A DNA stretch of 64,000 nt from Nocardia bhagyanarayanae (GTDB lineage Bacteria > Actinomycetota > Actinomycetes > Mycobacteriales > Mycobacteriaceae): positions 2,542,001 through 2,606,000 of the forward strand of contig NZ_VFPG01000001.1 in the NCBI RefSeq assembly GCF_006716565.1, read 5' to 3'. This document shows, piece by piece, positions 39,153 to 47,702 of the stretch (its first letter is position 1; each line of letters opens with the position of its first letter). The notes below the pieces were generated by a model that worked only from the letters and a program-made list of their open reading frames with translations, searched no databases and was not told where the DNA came from. Made by a program: the position numbers and the translations under genes.

Positions 39153-39608
39153 GTGCGCGTAGTCATTCTGTTCGGGTCGGAGATGGGCACTTCCGAAACC
39201 GCGGCCGAGTGTGTCGCGGACGAGCTGGCGGGCGCGCACGATGTCTCGGTCTACGACATGACCGACTTCGACGTCGACGATCTGGACGTCGCCGACTTCC
39301 ACATCGTGGTGTGCTCGACCTACGGCGACGGCGATCTGCCCACCGGCGCGGAGCCGTTCTTCGACGCCCTCGACGCGCGCACGCCCGACCTGACCGGGTT
39401 GCGCTTCGCGGTGTTCGGCCTCGGCGACTCCGTCTACGGCGACACGTTCAACCGCGGCGGTGAGATCGCGGCCGAGAAGCTGACCGCCCGCGGCGCGATC
39501 CAGGTCGGCGAGCACGCCCGCCACGACGCGTCCACCGAGGTGCGCGTGCGCGACATGGCCCGCGAGTGGGCGCGGGCGCTGCCCGTTCCCGAATTCGCTT
39601 CGGCCTGA
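39153..39608 (+). CDS. Flavodoxin-domain protein
   Basis: Short-chain flavodoxin-like electron carrier of 151 residues binding FMN. The phosphate-binding loop is FGSEMGTSETAAE at the N-terminus; the aromatic/FMN loop is STYGDGDLPTGAEPFF; and the third region is FGLGDSVYGDTFNRGG. It resembles MioC and the flavodoxin domain of sulfite or cytochrome reductases. Start is GTG 39153, behind GAAGGAG. The iron box upstream suggests synthesis when iron is scarce, which fits the known use of flavodoxin in place of ferredoxin, or use in reductive release of iron from siderophores. Confidence 0.85.
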   Translation: MRVVILFGSEMGTSETAAECVADELAGAHDVSVYDMTDFDVDDLDVADFHIVVCSTYGDGDLPTGAEPFFDALDARTPDLTGLRFAVFGLGDSVYGDTFNRGGEIAAEKLTARGAIQVGEHARHDASTEVRVRDMAREWARALPVPEFASA

Positions 39609-39783
39609 ACGTTCCTGCGACTCGCCGCCCCGACCGGGGAAGGCCGCGGGCGGTGTGCGGCGCGGCAAAAGCCCTGCGCCACCGGACAAAAGGCCCAGCG
39701 CCAGCGCGCAAGTGTCTCAGCACCTTAGACTGCTAGCAGCGCGGCACAGCCCGTCGCGCGCGACGATCCATGAGGTGACGAAG

Positions 39784-40266
39784 ATGGCAGCCGGAGCGAG
39801 CCCTGCGCAACGACAAGACCACTCGACCGATCATCCCGAACTGGACGTGCTGCCGGAATGGCCGCAGGAAACGATCGCCGTGCTGGTCACCACCGACCCG
39901 GCGCCGCATGCGATTCCGGTGTCCTGGCCGGTGCGCGCCGGTGATCGGCGCATTCTGATCAGCCTGAAGTTCGACCGCGGTTCGCTGGCCCGGCTACGGG
40001 AACGGCCCGAGGTCGCGTTGCTGATCCTCGGCGGCGGCAATGTCGCGCTGTGCGCGCGCGGTACGGCCAAGGTGATCGCCGAACAGATGCCCGACGCCGA
40101 GGATTACGTCGCGGTGCAGATCGATGTCGCCGTGATCGACGATCACCGCCAGTCCGCCTTCGCGGTGGACAAGGGCATCCAGCGCACCGTGCTCGACGCG
40201 AGCGAATTGCACGCGTTGCAGGGCCGCGTCGCCACGCTGCGCGGCTGGTCCGACGACCAGAACTGA
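39784..40266 (+). CDS. PPOX-class FMN/F420-dependent split-barrel protein
   Basis: About 160 residues of the pyridoxamine 5'-phosphate oxidase-like flavin split barrel: VLVTTDPAPHAIPVSWPVRAGDRRILISLKFDRGSLARLRERPEVALLI (in parts), ALCARGTAKVIAEQM, and a C-terminal AVDKGIQRTVL region. Members bind FMN, F420 or heme and act as oxidoreductases; the ligand here is not determined. ATG at 39784 lies after GAGGTGACGAAG. Confidence 0.75.
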   Translation: MAAGASPAQRQDHSTDHPELDVLPEWPQETIAVLVTTDPAPHAIPVSWPVRAGDRRILISLKFDRGSLARLRERPEVALLILGGGNVALCARGTAKVIAEQMPDAEDYVAVQIDVAVIDDHRQSAFAVDKGIQRTVLDASELHALQGRVATLRGWSDDQN

Positions 40267-40315
40267 ACCGGTACAACGAGAAAGGCGGCGCCCGCGCGCC
40301 GTACGGGAAGGGATC

Positions 40316-40891
40316 ATGAGCGTCACACTCGCCAAGGGCGGAAACGTTTCGCTGTCCAAGCAGGCGCCGAACCTGACCAAGGTCGCGGTGGGACTCGGCT
40401 GGGACGTGCGCACCACGACCGGTGCGGATTACGACCTCGACGCGAGCGCACTGGCCACCGGCCCGAACCTGAAGGTGCTCTCCGATCAGCACTTCGTGTT
40501 CTACAACAACCTGCGTTCGCCCGAGGGCACCATCGAGCACACCGGCGACAATCTCACCGGTGAGGGCGAGGGTGACGACGAGGTGATCAACGTCGACCTC
40601 GCGGCGACGCCGCCGACGATCACCAACATCTTCTTCCCGGTGTCCATCCACGACGCCGACGCGCGCGGGCAGTCGTTCGGTCAGATCCGCAACGCCTTCA
40701 TCCGCGTCGTCGACGCCACCACCGGCGCCGAACTGGCCCGCTACGACCTCACCGAGGACGCGTCGACCGAGACCGCCATGGTGTTCGGCGAGCTGTACCG
40801 GCACAGCGGCGAGTGGAAGTTCCGGGCCATCGGCCAGGGCTACGCGTCCGGTCTCGCGGGCATCGCCCGCGATTACGGCGTCAACATCTGA
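40316..40891 (+). CDS. TerD family calcium-binding stress protein
   Basis: 191 residues with the TerD pattern: MSVTLAKGGNVSLSKQAPNL, VGLGWDVRTTTGADYDLDASA, the Asp-rich GEGEGDDEVINVDL calcium-binding motif, IFFPVSIHDADARGQSFGQI, and GELYRHSGEWKFRAIGQGY. TerD proteins are linked to tellurite resistance and general stress, and bind calcium. Only one copy is here, without the other ter genes. An 8-bp stem-loop follows its stop. Confidence 0.92.
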   Translation: MSVTLAKGGNVSLSKQAPNLTKVAVGLGWDVRTTTGADYDLDASALATGPNLKVLSDQHFVFYNNLRSPEGTIEHTGDNLTGEGEGDDEVINVDLAATPPTITNIFFPVSIHDADARGQSFGQIRNAFIRVVDATTGAELARYDLTEDASTETAMVFGELYRHSGEWKFRAIGQGYASGLAGIARDYGVNI

Positions 40892-40898
40892 GCGGTCG

Positions 40899-40921
40899 GC
40901 CCCGGCGAGTTCAGCCGGGGC
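40899..40921. terminator. Bidirectional stem-loop between terD-like and MATE genes
   Basis: Perfect 8-bp stem GCCCCGGC/GCCGGGGC with a seven-base loop, between two convergent genes. The loop contains the stop codon of the MATE gene. It probably serves as the terminator of the leftward metallophore operon and of the terD-like gene. Confidence 0.6.
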
Positions 40922-42314
40922 TCGACAGCGTTTCCGGCAGGCGCCGCGGGTACGCGTGCGCCATGTCGTCGAGCAAACCGAAATAGCGCCGCACCATGAG
41001 GACGGCGGTGGTGGCCAACCCCGCGGTGAGCCCCCACCAGACGCCCGCGGCGCCGAGGTGCAATGGGTAGGCCAGCAGCAGCGCCGTGGGCAGGCCGACC
41101 ATCCAGTAGCCGATCAGCGACAGCCGGAAGCCCGCGTTGGTCTCCTTCAACCCGCGCAGCAAGCCGGTGCCGATGTTCTGCGCGGCGTCGAAGAACTGCA
41201 ACACGATGCCGATCAGCAGCAGGGTGCGCGCGATCTCGATCGTCGCGGTGTCGCCGGGCTCCAGGAACGGCCGCAGCACCGCGTTCGGCGCGAGCACGTA
41301 CACCGCGCCGGTGATCGCGGCGACGATGCCCGCGTAGCGCAGCGCGAGCCAGGCCAGCGCCTTGGCGTGCTGGTATTCGTCGCGCGCCGCCGCGTGACTG
41401 ACCAGGATGGACGCGCCGTGCGATAGCCCGATCGCCACCTGGAACACGATGTAGATGATCTGGTAGACGACGTTGTGCGCGGCGAGCGCGGCCGGTCCGA
41501 TGCTGCCCATCACGAGGGCGAGGACCGAGAACATGCCCGCTTCCGACCCGTAGGTGAGCGCGATGGGGGTGCCGAGCTTCAGCTCCGAGACGACGGTCGA
41601 ACGGTGCACGGGCCACGGCCGGATCGACAGGGTGGGACCGAGTCGGGGATCGTGGTGCACCATCGCCCAGAACACGCCGAAGGTGATCAGGAAGACCAGC
41701 GAGGTGGCCACGCCGATGCCGGTCAGGCCGAGCGCGGGCAGCCCGGCCCAGCCGTGGATGAAGGTGAGGGCGAGACCCAGATTCAGCGCGACCGAACCCA
41801 GCGTCACCAGCAGCAGGGCCTGCGGACGCTGCATGCCGACCGTGTACTGCCGAAGCACTTGGAACCAGAGGCAGGGCAGCAGTCCGGGAGCCAGCGCGAC
41901 CATGAGCGGGCGCGCGTCGGCGAGCACCCCGGCGTCCTGGCCGAGCCACTGCAAGGACCAGCCGAGTCCGATGAGCACGGCGCCGCCGAGGAGACCGGCC
42001 ACCGTCGCGATGAGGAAACTCGACCGGACCACCTCGCGCACCTCGCGGTCGGCGGAATCGCCGCGCTTGTCCGCCGCGCTGACCGCCGACGCGATCTGGT
42101 TGCCGGTGCCGGTGATCAATCCGACGCACATCGTCCGGATCTGGTTGAACAGCACGATCGCCAGGCCGCCCGCCGCCACCTGGCGCACCCCGAGGGTGCC
42201 CATCAGCGCGATGTTGGTCGTGGAGACCGCGATCTGGGCGAGCTGGGTCAGTGCGATCGGCGTCGCCAGCGCGGCGAGCCGACGGCCGTCGGCGCGGAAC
42301 TCACCCAGGTTCAC
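40911..42314 (-). CDS. MATE family efflux transporter
   Basis: Multidrug and toxic compound extrusion family exporter, 467 residues with about 12 membrane helices. Start region LATPIALTQLAQIAVSTTNIALMG is typical of the family. Two homologous halves are recognisable: the second restarts around VSELKLGTPIALTYGSEAGMF. It is the last gene of the leftward operon, and its GTG start overlaps the stop of the SbnA-like gene (GTGA). From the context I infer that it exports the product of the operon. Confidence 0.88.
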   Translation of the reverse strand: MNLGEFRADGRRLAALATPIALTQLAQIAVSTTNIALMGTLGVRQVAAGGLAIVLFNQIRTMCVGLITGTGNQIASAVSAADKRGDSADREVREVVRSSFLIATVAGLLGGAVLIGLGWSLQWLGQDAGVLADARPLMVALAPGLLPCLWFQVLRQYTVGMQRPQALLLVTLGSVALNLGLALTFIHGWAGLPALGLTGIGVATSLVFLITFGVFWAMVHHDPRLGPTLSIRPWPVHRSTVVSELKLGTPIALTYGSEAGMFSVLALVMGSIGPAALAAHNVVYQIIYIVFQVAIGLSHGASILVSHAAARDEYQHAKALAWLALRYAGIVAAITGAVYVLAPNAVLRPFLEPGDTATIEIARTLLLIGIVLQFFDAAQNIGTGLLRGLKETNAGFRLSLIGYWMVGLPTALLLAYPLHLGAAGVWWGLTAGLATTAVLMVRRYFGLLDDMAHAYPRRLPETLSSPG

Positions 42315-43342
42315 CGCGCCTCCACCAGCTGCTTTCGGCGGGCGGGGGAGTAGCGATCGAGCAGACCGAGCACCTCGCGCTCGGAGTCGGCGTCGAGCAG
42401 ATCGCGGTCGTTCATCCAGTCGTCGTCGAAGACGGTGTCCAGGTACTTCTCGCCGCCGTCGCAGACGATGGTGACCACCGTCGAGCCGGCGGGGAATTCC
42501 TCGAGCCTGGTCAGCCCCGCGTACACCGACCCGCCCGCCGAGCCGCCCAGCATCAGCCCGAGCTTCTTGGCGACGGCGCGGGCGGTGGCGAAGGCCGCCA
42601 CATCGGACACCTTCACCCCCTCGTCGAGCAACGAGTAGTCGACCGCGGTGCCGATGGTGGCGCCGGGCGGCGTGCCCGTACCGGATTGCCAGTACGGACC
42701 GCCGGGCCCGCCGAAGGCTATGGAGCCGACCGGTTCCACCCCGATCACGTACGGCGGGCAGCCGAGCTGGCGCAGCCGTGTCGCGGTGCCGAACAGCGAA
42801 CCGCCGGTGCCGACCGCCGAGAGCAGGATGTCGACCCGCTCCACGTCCTCGAGCAACTCCTCGGCGACGGCGTAGTAGCCGACCGCGTTGGCGTCGTTGT
42901 TGTGCTGTTCGGTGAAGTAGGCGTCGTCCTGGGCGGCGGCCATCGCCTCGGCGAGGTCCTCCCGCGCCGAAGTGGCCAGGTTGTCGTCGCCCTCGTCGGC
43001 GACGTACACCAGCTCCGCACCCATCGCTCGCATCGCGCGCAACTTGTCCTTACATGCGTGGTGGTCGACCACGGCGGTGAAGCGGTACCCGCGTTCGGCA
43101 GCAACCACCGCCAAGCCGAGCCCGGTGTTGCCGGACGTGGATTCGATGATATGCCCGCCACTCGGCAGCAAACCGCGCCGCTCGGCGTCGAGCACCATCT
43201 CGCGGGCCATCCTGATCTTGGCCGCGCCCGTCGGGTTGAACTGTTCGAGCTTGAGCAGCAGCCGGGTGCCGGTCGCGGTGGTGGCCAGCTCGAAGAGCGG
43301 AGTGCGACCGATCAGGTCCGTCACGCGCGTGACGACAGGCAT
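42311..43342 (-). CDS. SbnA-like PLP synthase (cysteine synthase family)
   Basis: Fold type II PLP enzyme of 343 residues. The PLP lysine is Lys42 in QFNPTGAAKIRMA, followed by ESTSGNTGLGLA and the glycine loop SAVGTGGSLFGTA. It is closer in pattern to SbnA than to CysK: SbnA joins O-phosphoserine and glutamate to form N-(1-amino-1-carboxyl-2-ethyl)glutamate, the precursor of 2,3-diaminopropionate. The last 60 residues extend past the usual core (DDDWMNDRDLLDADSERE). The neighbouring SbnB-like gene makes this role likely. ATG at 43342 is preceded by GGAG. It is 94 bp downstream of the decarboxylase gene. Confidence 0.8.
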   Translation of the reverse strand: MPVVTRVTDLIGRTPLFELATTATGTRLLLKLEQFNPTGAAKIRMAREMVLDAERRGLLPSGGHIIESTSGNTGLGLAVVAAERGYRFTAVVDHHACKDKLRAMRAMGAELVYVADEGDDNLATSAREDLAEAMAAAQDDAYFTEQHNNDANAVGYYAVAEELLEDVERVDILLSAVGTGGSLFGTATRLRQLGCPPYVIGVEPVGSIAFGGPGGPYWQSGTGTPPGATIGTAVDYSLLDEGVKVSDVAAFATARAVAKKLGLMLGGSAGGSVYAGLTRLEEFPAGSTVVTIVCDGGEKYLDTVFDDDWMNDRDLLDADSEREVLGLLDRYSPARRKQLVEAR

Positions 43343-43436
43343 GAAAGTCTCCTATCCAGGGGCGATCCGGTTGCGGTGGTCGCCTGCCCGCGCTGCGGGT
43401 TCGCGGGGCGATGGTGAGTTGTGGTTCTCTGGTTGA

Positions 43437-45320
43437 TTACCCGGCGTCGAGCGTCCAGCGCAGCCGATCTTCCCGGCCGCCGTAGAGCACGACCTTCGGC
43501 GGGATCGGCAGTTCGTGGAAGGCCGACTCGTTCGAATCCATCTGATAACCGGCGGTGTTCGGATAGACGAGCAGATCGCCCTCCTCGGCCCTCCTCGACA
43601 GCGGGATGCGCCGCCAGCTGAGCATGTCGGATTCCAGACAGCTCGCCGCGCCGACACTGGTCGGCGTCGGTTCGCCGGAGCCCGGTGGCCAGAGCACCGG
43701 ATCGGGCAGATACTCGCTGTCGAACCACTGTTCGGACAGGCTCAGGCTGGTGCCGTCGACGGTGAGCAACTGGTACGGCTGCCCGTCGGCGTGCCGGATC
43801 TTGCTGCCCTGCACGCGGAAGACGGTGCTGCCCGCGCGATCGAGCAGGGCCCGGCCTGGCTCGACGGCCAGGCGAATGTCGTTGTCCCGCAGGCGGCGAG
43901 CCAGACCGCCGTGGGCGAGGATCTCCGAGAGCATCGCCGGTCCCGGCGTGGGGAAGTGGTACGGGTAGTACGAGCCGAACGACTTTCCGGCGTGGAACCA
44001 CGAGCGGTCGACGCCGTCGGTGAACTCGCGCCACGCGCGCTCCGGCACGTAGTCGACGCCGAATCCGCCGCCGATGGAGATAGTGCCGACGGGATGCCCG
44101 AGTTCGCGCGCCGCCGCGCAGCGGTCGATCAGCTCGGCGGCCTGTTCGGCGCGGGCGATCGCGTCGTAGCCGGAGAGGTGGAAACTGAAGCCCTCCAACT
44201 GAACCGGCTCCAGTCCGCGCGGTCCGGCGGCGGCGATCATCGACTGCGCCCGGTCCAGCTCCTCCTCGGTCATCCCGAATCGGCTGGCCGAGCCCGCGGG
44301 CAGCACCCGGAGCAGCACCCTGGCCGGAGTCGCGGCGGCGGCGATCGCGCCGAGGCGGTCGAGTTCGCCGAGGCTGTCCACCGCGATCAGCGCACCGTGG
44401 CGCACGGCGAGCCACAGCAGGTCGTCGGACTTCGCAGGCCCGGTGACCATCAGTTCGCCGCCGCGCACGCCCGCCGCGAGCGCCGCCGTCAGTTCGCCGA
44501 CGCTGGAGACGTCGACGCCCGCGCCGTTCTCCGCGCAGGCACGCGCCACGCACGCCGCCTTGTTCGCCTTCTTGCCGTAGTAGACGAGCCCGTCGACGCC
44601 CGCCCGCGCGAACGCGTCGCGGAAGCCGCGGATGTTCTCCGCCACTCGCGCGGGGTACATGAGGTGGAACGGTCCGCCGACCGCGAACGCGATATCGGCG
44701 AGCAGGTGCGGGTCGGCGAGCACCCGGCGCTCCCAGTCGTCGACGTGCGCGGGCATCGCGGGCGCCACGATGCCCGGTGTGCGCTCGGCCGGGTCTTCGG
44801 CGATCTCCTCGACGAGCAGCTCGAGGAAGACGTCGTCGGAATCGGCGTCGTCCCAAGCCTGTTCGGGGTAGTCGTCGAAATCGTCGGGGTCCAGCGACGC
44901 CTCGTCCTCGACCGGCGGCGAGTCGGTGTGCGCCACCGCCTCGGCACCGAATGGCGACGTGTCGGTGGTGTCGAGTGCCGTCGCGTCCGCGTCCATCGGT
45001 GGCGATTCCGCACCGTGTGGCAACGGATTCGCGTCGAGCGGCGTCGGGTCGATGTCCAGCGGCGATGCCCCGGGCACGCGTGTCGAAGCCGTGTGCGGCG
45101 ATGTGTCGGTCTCGGGTGACGTCGTCTGGTCGAGTGTTCGCGGACCGGTGCGGTACGGCGGTGTCGCGGTGTCGCTCGATGTCGCGGACGCGGGGAGATC
45201 GCGCGAGCGGTTCGCGCGCGCACCGCCTTTCGCCTTGCGCGGCGTGGCGATGTCGAACAGCACCATGGCGTCCGGATCGACGACCTGCGGTTCCGGCTCG
45301 ACGGCGGTCTCTAATCCCAC
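43437..45320 (-). CDS. Type III PLP-dependent decarboxylase with long disordered N-terminal extension
   Basis: 627 residues. Residues 1-185 or so are low complexity, rich in Asp, Pro, Thr and Ala (PLDIDPTPLDANPLPHG; DEASLDPDDFDDYPEQAWDD). From about residue 190 comes an alanine-racemase-fold barrel as in LysA and SbnH: FHLMYPARVAENIRGF, the PLP lysine in GLVYYGKKANKAA (Lys251), the glycine-rich SIGGGFGVDYV and the C-terminal GAASCLESDML. SbnH decarboxylates a citryl-diaminopropionate intermediate; LysA acts on diaminopimelate. The substrate here is probably a 2,3-diaminopropionate derivative. GTG at 45320 has GGAGGT six bases upstream and overlaps the SbnB-like gene by 10 bp. Confidence 0.8.
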   Translation of the reverse strand: MGLETAVEPEPQVVDPDAMVLFDIATPRKAKGGARANRSRDLPASATSSDTATPPYRTGPRTLDQTTSPETDTSPHTASTRVPGASPLDIDPTPLDANPLPHGAESPPMDADATALDTTDTSPFGAEAVAHTDSPPVEDEASLDPDDFDDYPEQAWDDADSDDVFLELLVEEIAEDPAERTPGIVAPAMPAHVDDWERRVLADPHLLADIAFAVGGPFHLMYPARVAENIRGFRDAFARAGVDGLVYYGKKANKAACVARACAENGAGVDVSSVGELTAALAAGVRGGELMVTGPAKSDDLLWLAVRHGALIAVDSLGELDRLGAIAAAATPARVLLRVLPAGSASRFGMTEEELDRAQSMIAAAGPRGLEPVQLEGFSFHLSGYDAIARAEQAAELIDRCAAARELGHPVGTISIGGGFGVDYVPERAWREFTDGVDRSWFHAGKSFGSYYPYHFPTPGPAMLSEILAHGGLARRLRDNDIRLAVEPGRALLDRAGSTVFRVQGSKIRHADGQPYQLLTVDGTSLSLSEQWFDSEYLPDPVLWPPGSGEPTPTSVGAASCLESDMLSWRRIPLSRRAEEGDLLVYPNTAGYQMDSNESAFHELPIPPKVVLYGGREDRLRWTLDAG

Positions 45321-46321
45321 AGGGGCACCTCCGTGCCTCGACCTTCGGCGATGGCGCGTTCGGCGAGCGCGTGCGCGACGGCGACGTCGGTGAGGACGAG
45401 GCCGCTGTTGTAGACGAAGATCTTCTCCTCGTCCGAGCGACGCGCCACGGCCCTGCGGTTGAGGATCTGCGGCAGTTCGGCGTCGACCGCGCGCAGCGTG
45501 CCGTCCGGGCCGACCATGTCGGTGCCGGTGAGCTGCATCTGCTCGGCGCTGGTCGCCACCACCCGGTCCGCCTCGACCAACGCCGACGGCGCGAGACCGT
45601 AACCGACCAGCACGGCGGTCGAGCCGGGCGCGAGATCCGCTGCCTCCAAGGCCACTTCGGTCCCGGGACCCGCGGTCGCCAGCACCACGTCGGCGTGCGC
45701 GGCCGCGGCCCGCGGATCGGTGACGGTCTCCAGCAGCGCCTGCGGATCGTGTTCGGCGAGCTGCCGGTGCACCGCGGCGAGACCGTCCGGGTGCGTTCCG
45801 TACACCATCAGCTTGCGCAGCTGCGGATTCGCGGCGAGCAGATGCGGAAGCGCGTTGCGCCCTTGGGTTCCGGTGCCGATCAGCAGCACGCTCTCCGCAC
45901 CGCGGCGCATGGTCTCGCGTACCAGCAGCGCCGAGACGGCCGGTGTGCGCAGCGCGCCGACCCGTGCGCAATCCATCATGGCGATGGGCGCGCCGGTGGT
46001 GTCGTCGTAGAGCGTGATGGTCGTGTAGTAGCGCTTGGTGCTGCGGTCGTGCCCGGGATCGAACTTGTAGGAGGTCTTCATGGCGACCACGCGACGCCTG
46101 CCGTCGCGGCCGAGCATGGCATAGGCCACCGACCAGCCGTCCGGATTGGCGACGCTCAATTTGCGCGGGTTGTCCGAATCTCCCGCCGCGAACGCCAGAT
46201 ACGCGTCTTCGACCGCACGCACCACGTCGCCCGGCGTGATGGGGACGTCGGCGAGGTCGCTACGGCTCAGCACGCGCAGCGGCGTGCTCCGATCACGAGT
46301 GTTCAACGGTTCCTCGTTCAT
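45311..46321 (-). CDS. SbnB-like ornithine cyclodeaminase-family dehydrogenase
   Basis: 336 residues, the same length as SbnB as I recall it. Ornithine cyclodeaminase/mu-crystallin fold: KTSYKFDPGHDRSTKRYYTT substrate region, MDCARVGALRTPAVSALLV, and the NAD-binding VLLIGTGTQGRNALPHLL. SbnB oxidatively cleaves N-(1-amino-1-carboxyl-2-ethyl)glutamate to 2,3-diaminopropionate and 2-oxoglutarate. With the SbnA-like gene two places downstream, the diaminopropionate branch is complete. ATG at 46321 is chosen (MNEEPLNTRDRSTPLRVL); it overlaps the oxygenase gene by 29 bp. The 2-oxoglutarate by-product could feed the oxygenase. Confidence 0.8.
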   Translation of the reverse strand: MNEEPLNTRDRSTPLRVLSRSDLADVPITPGDVVRAVEDAYLAFAAGDSDNPRKLSVANPDGWSVAYAMLGRDGRRRVVAMKTSYKFDPGHDRSTKRYYTTITLYDDTTGAPIAMMDCARVGALRTPAVSALLVRETMRRGAESVLLIGTGTQGRNALPHLLAANPQLRKLMVYGTHPDGLAAVHRQLAEHDPQALLETVTDPRAAAAHADVVLATAGPGTEVALEAADLAPGSTAVLVGYGLAPSALVEADRVVATSAEQMQLTGTDMVGPDGTLRAVDAELPQILNRRAVARRSDEEKIFVYNSGLVLTDVAVAHALAERAIAEGRGTEVPLWD

Positions 46322-47447
46322 CTGGTGTTGTGTCCCGCTCTGCATCCGCTCGGCCGTTCCCCATTCGGAACGGGGCGACTGTTCGCTGCCCGTAACCATT
46401 CTCATGGGCCTCTTCGGCTCGGCGCCGACGTTCGGGCAGGCGGATGTTGACCCGCTTGAGCCAGCGGTCGGTGCCGTCGTAACGCGCGGTGAACGGTACC
46501 CGACCGTGCACGGCCACGTCATTGTCCACCAGTAACAACTCGCCGGGCGCCAAGGCGGCGGTGTGGGACACCCGCTCGAGTTCCGCGGTGAGCCGGGCGT
46601 AGGCGCTACGGAACTCGGGGTCGGCGTCGTCCAGCGGGGTGTAGGCGGGGTCGTAGCGCAGGGTTTGACACGTTGCGCCCGAACCGGTTTCGGCCGCGTC
46701 CCACACCGTGGGGATGGGCGGCGGAGTGAACCGCTCGTGGCCCTTGCCGTAGGAGACGTCGGGGAGGATCGGCAGCGTCGGGGTGCTGAGCAGGCGGTAC
46801 TCGTCCTCGGTCAGCTCGACCTGCCGCACCGAGGACACCGTGGTGCCGACCAGGTCCGGATTGCGTAGGCAGGCGAGCACCAGCAGGTTCGCGCGGTCGG
46901 GGTGGAAGGCGTCTTCGGTGTGCGGGCTGAGCAGCGTCTTGCTGCTCGCGCCCGACTGCTCGTCTTCGTGGCCCGGCGTGGGCACGATGTTGTTGACCAA
47001 GCGCCCGTCTTGCTGCCCGGACCAGCCGAACGGCTCCCCCGCGCAGCGCGCCAGCAGCAGCATGGCGATGTCGAGCTGAAAGGAATTGCCGCGCTGCGGA
47101 TCTGCGCTCCACCGAGCGGCTTCCCGCCAGCTCGGCGGCGTCGGACCGAACTCCTCGTCGGTCAACGGCAGCCTGCTCACGATGGTCGCCCCCGCGCTGC
47201 CCGCGGGCGGGCGCATGGCGAGCCGGACCGATTCGGGAAGCTCGCGAGCTCCGGCTTCGATCGACGCGATGAGCGCCGCATCGTCGAGCGTCCGTGTCAC
47301 GGGGGCCGCGCCACGGGAACTGCGGTGGATTGTGGTACATATCTCACGAGCGAGCTCGCGCACCGCGCGCCCGGCGTCCGGGGGCAGCTCGCGTCGTTCG
47401 ATATCCTGCGGGTGAAGCGTCTTACGTTCGGAGAGAACGCTTTTCAC
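46293..47447 (-). CDS. Clavaminate synthase-like Fe(II)/2-oxoglutarate oxygenase
   Basis: 384 residues. The iron-binding facial triad is His176-x-Glu178 (SPHTEDAFHPDR) and His314 (VDNDVAVHGRVPF), with Arg332 in KRVNIR as the likely 2-oxoglutarate anchor. HTEDAFHP followed by LACLRNPDLVGTTVSSV is the pattern of the VioC/AsnO/clavaminate synthase group, which hydroxylates or desaturates amino acids. The substrate here is unknown; a basic or acidic free amino acid or the diaminopropionate conjugate is plausible. GTG at 47447 has AAGAAGGG eight bases upstream; an ATG at 47468 has no site. It is the first gene of the leftward operon, behind an IdeR-like box. Confidence 0.82.
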   Translation of the reverse strand: MKSVLSERKTLHPQDIERRELPPDAGRAVRELAREICTTIHRSSRGAAPVTRTLDDAALIASIEAGARELPESVRLAMRPPAGSAGATIVSRLPLTDEEFGPTPPSWREAARWSADPQRGNSFQLDIAMLLLARCAGEPFGWSGQQDGRLVNNIVPTPGHEDEQSGASSKTLLSPHTEDAFHPDRANLLVLACLRNPDLVGTTVSSVRQVELTEDEYRLLSTPTLPILPDVSYGKGHERFTPPPIPTVWDAAETGSGATCQTLRYDPAYTPLDDADPEFRSAYARLTAELERVSHTAALAPGELLLVDNDVAVHGRVPFTARYDGTDRWLKRVNIRLPERRRRAEEAHENGYGQRTVAPFRMGNGRADAERDTTPDERGTVEHS

Positions 47448-47525
47448 CGGGGATTCCCTTCTTCGCATCGGGTCGAAAAGCGGGTGGGGACGATTCGATC
47501 TGCGAAGCTAGTGCTTCTTGCGCGC

Positions 47526-47544
47526 TTAAGCAAGGCTAACCTAA
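47526..47544 (-). promoter_or_regulatory. IdeR/DmdR-like iron box of the leftward (biosynthetic) operon
   Basis: TTAAGCAAGGCTAACCTAA (plus strand) matches 16 of 19 positions of TTAGGTTAGGCTAACCTAA, with a perfect right half. It lies 79 bp upstream of the oxygenase start, a typical position for iron-dependent repression. Confidence 0.7.
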
Positions 47545-47683
47545 GCGAGTCGGGAAAAATAGCGAAAACGCATCGAAAAGCCTAGGTCTCGCCCGGAGTG
47601 TGTGCCGGACATTCGTCGGCAACTGCTGTTCCTCGGTCGCATCCGTGCGCTGATCGGCGGATACGCACTGGTAGGCAGCATAT

Positions 47684-47702
47684 TTAGGCTAGCCTGTCCT
47701 AG
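47684..47702 (+). promoter_or_regulatory. IdeR/DmdR-like iron box of the rightward (transport) operon
   Basis: TTAGGCTAGCCTGTCCTAG matches 15 of 19 positions of the IdeR consensus, with the core AGG-TAG-CT-CCTA preserved. It ends 54 bp before the substrate-binding protein gene. The sequence TAGCC continues to the right, so a shifted overlapping site is possible. Confidence 0.65.

Noticed and set aside
38990..39190. Short minus-strand frame in the flavodoxin leader
   Set aside because: No ribosome-binding site, overlaps the iron box and the flavodoxin start, and has no family.
44777..46450. 557-codon plus-strand frame over the SbnH/SbnB-like genes
   Set aside because: Antisense shadow with no recognisable domain; the minus-strand genes carry clear PLP and NAD motifs.
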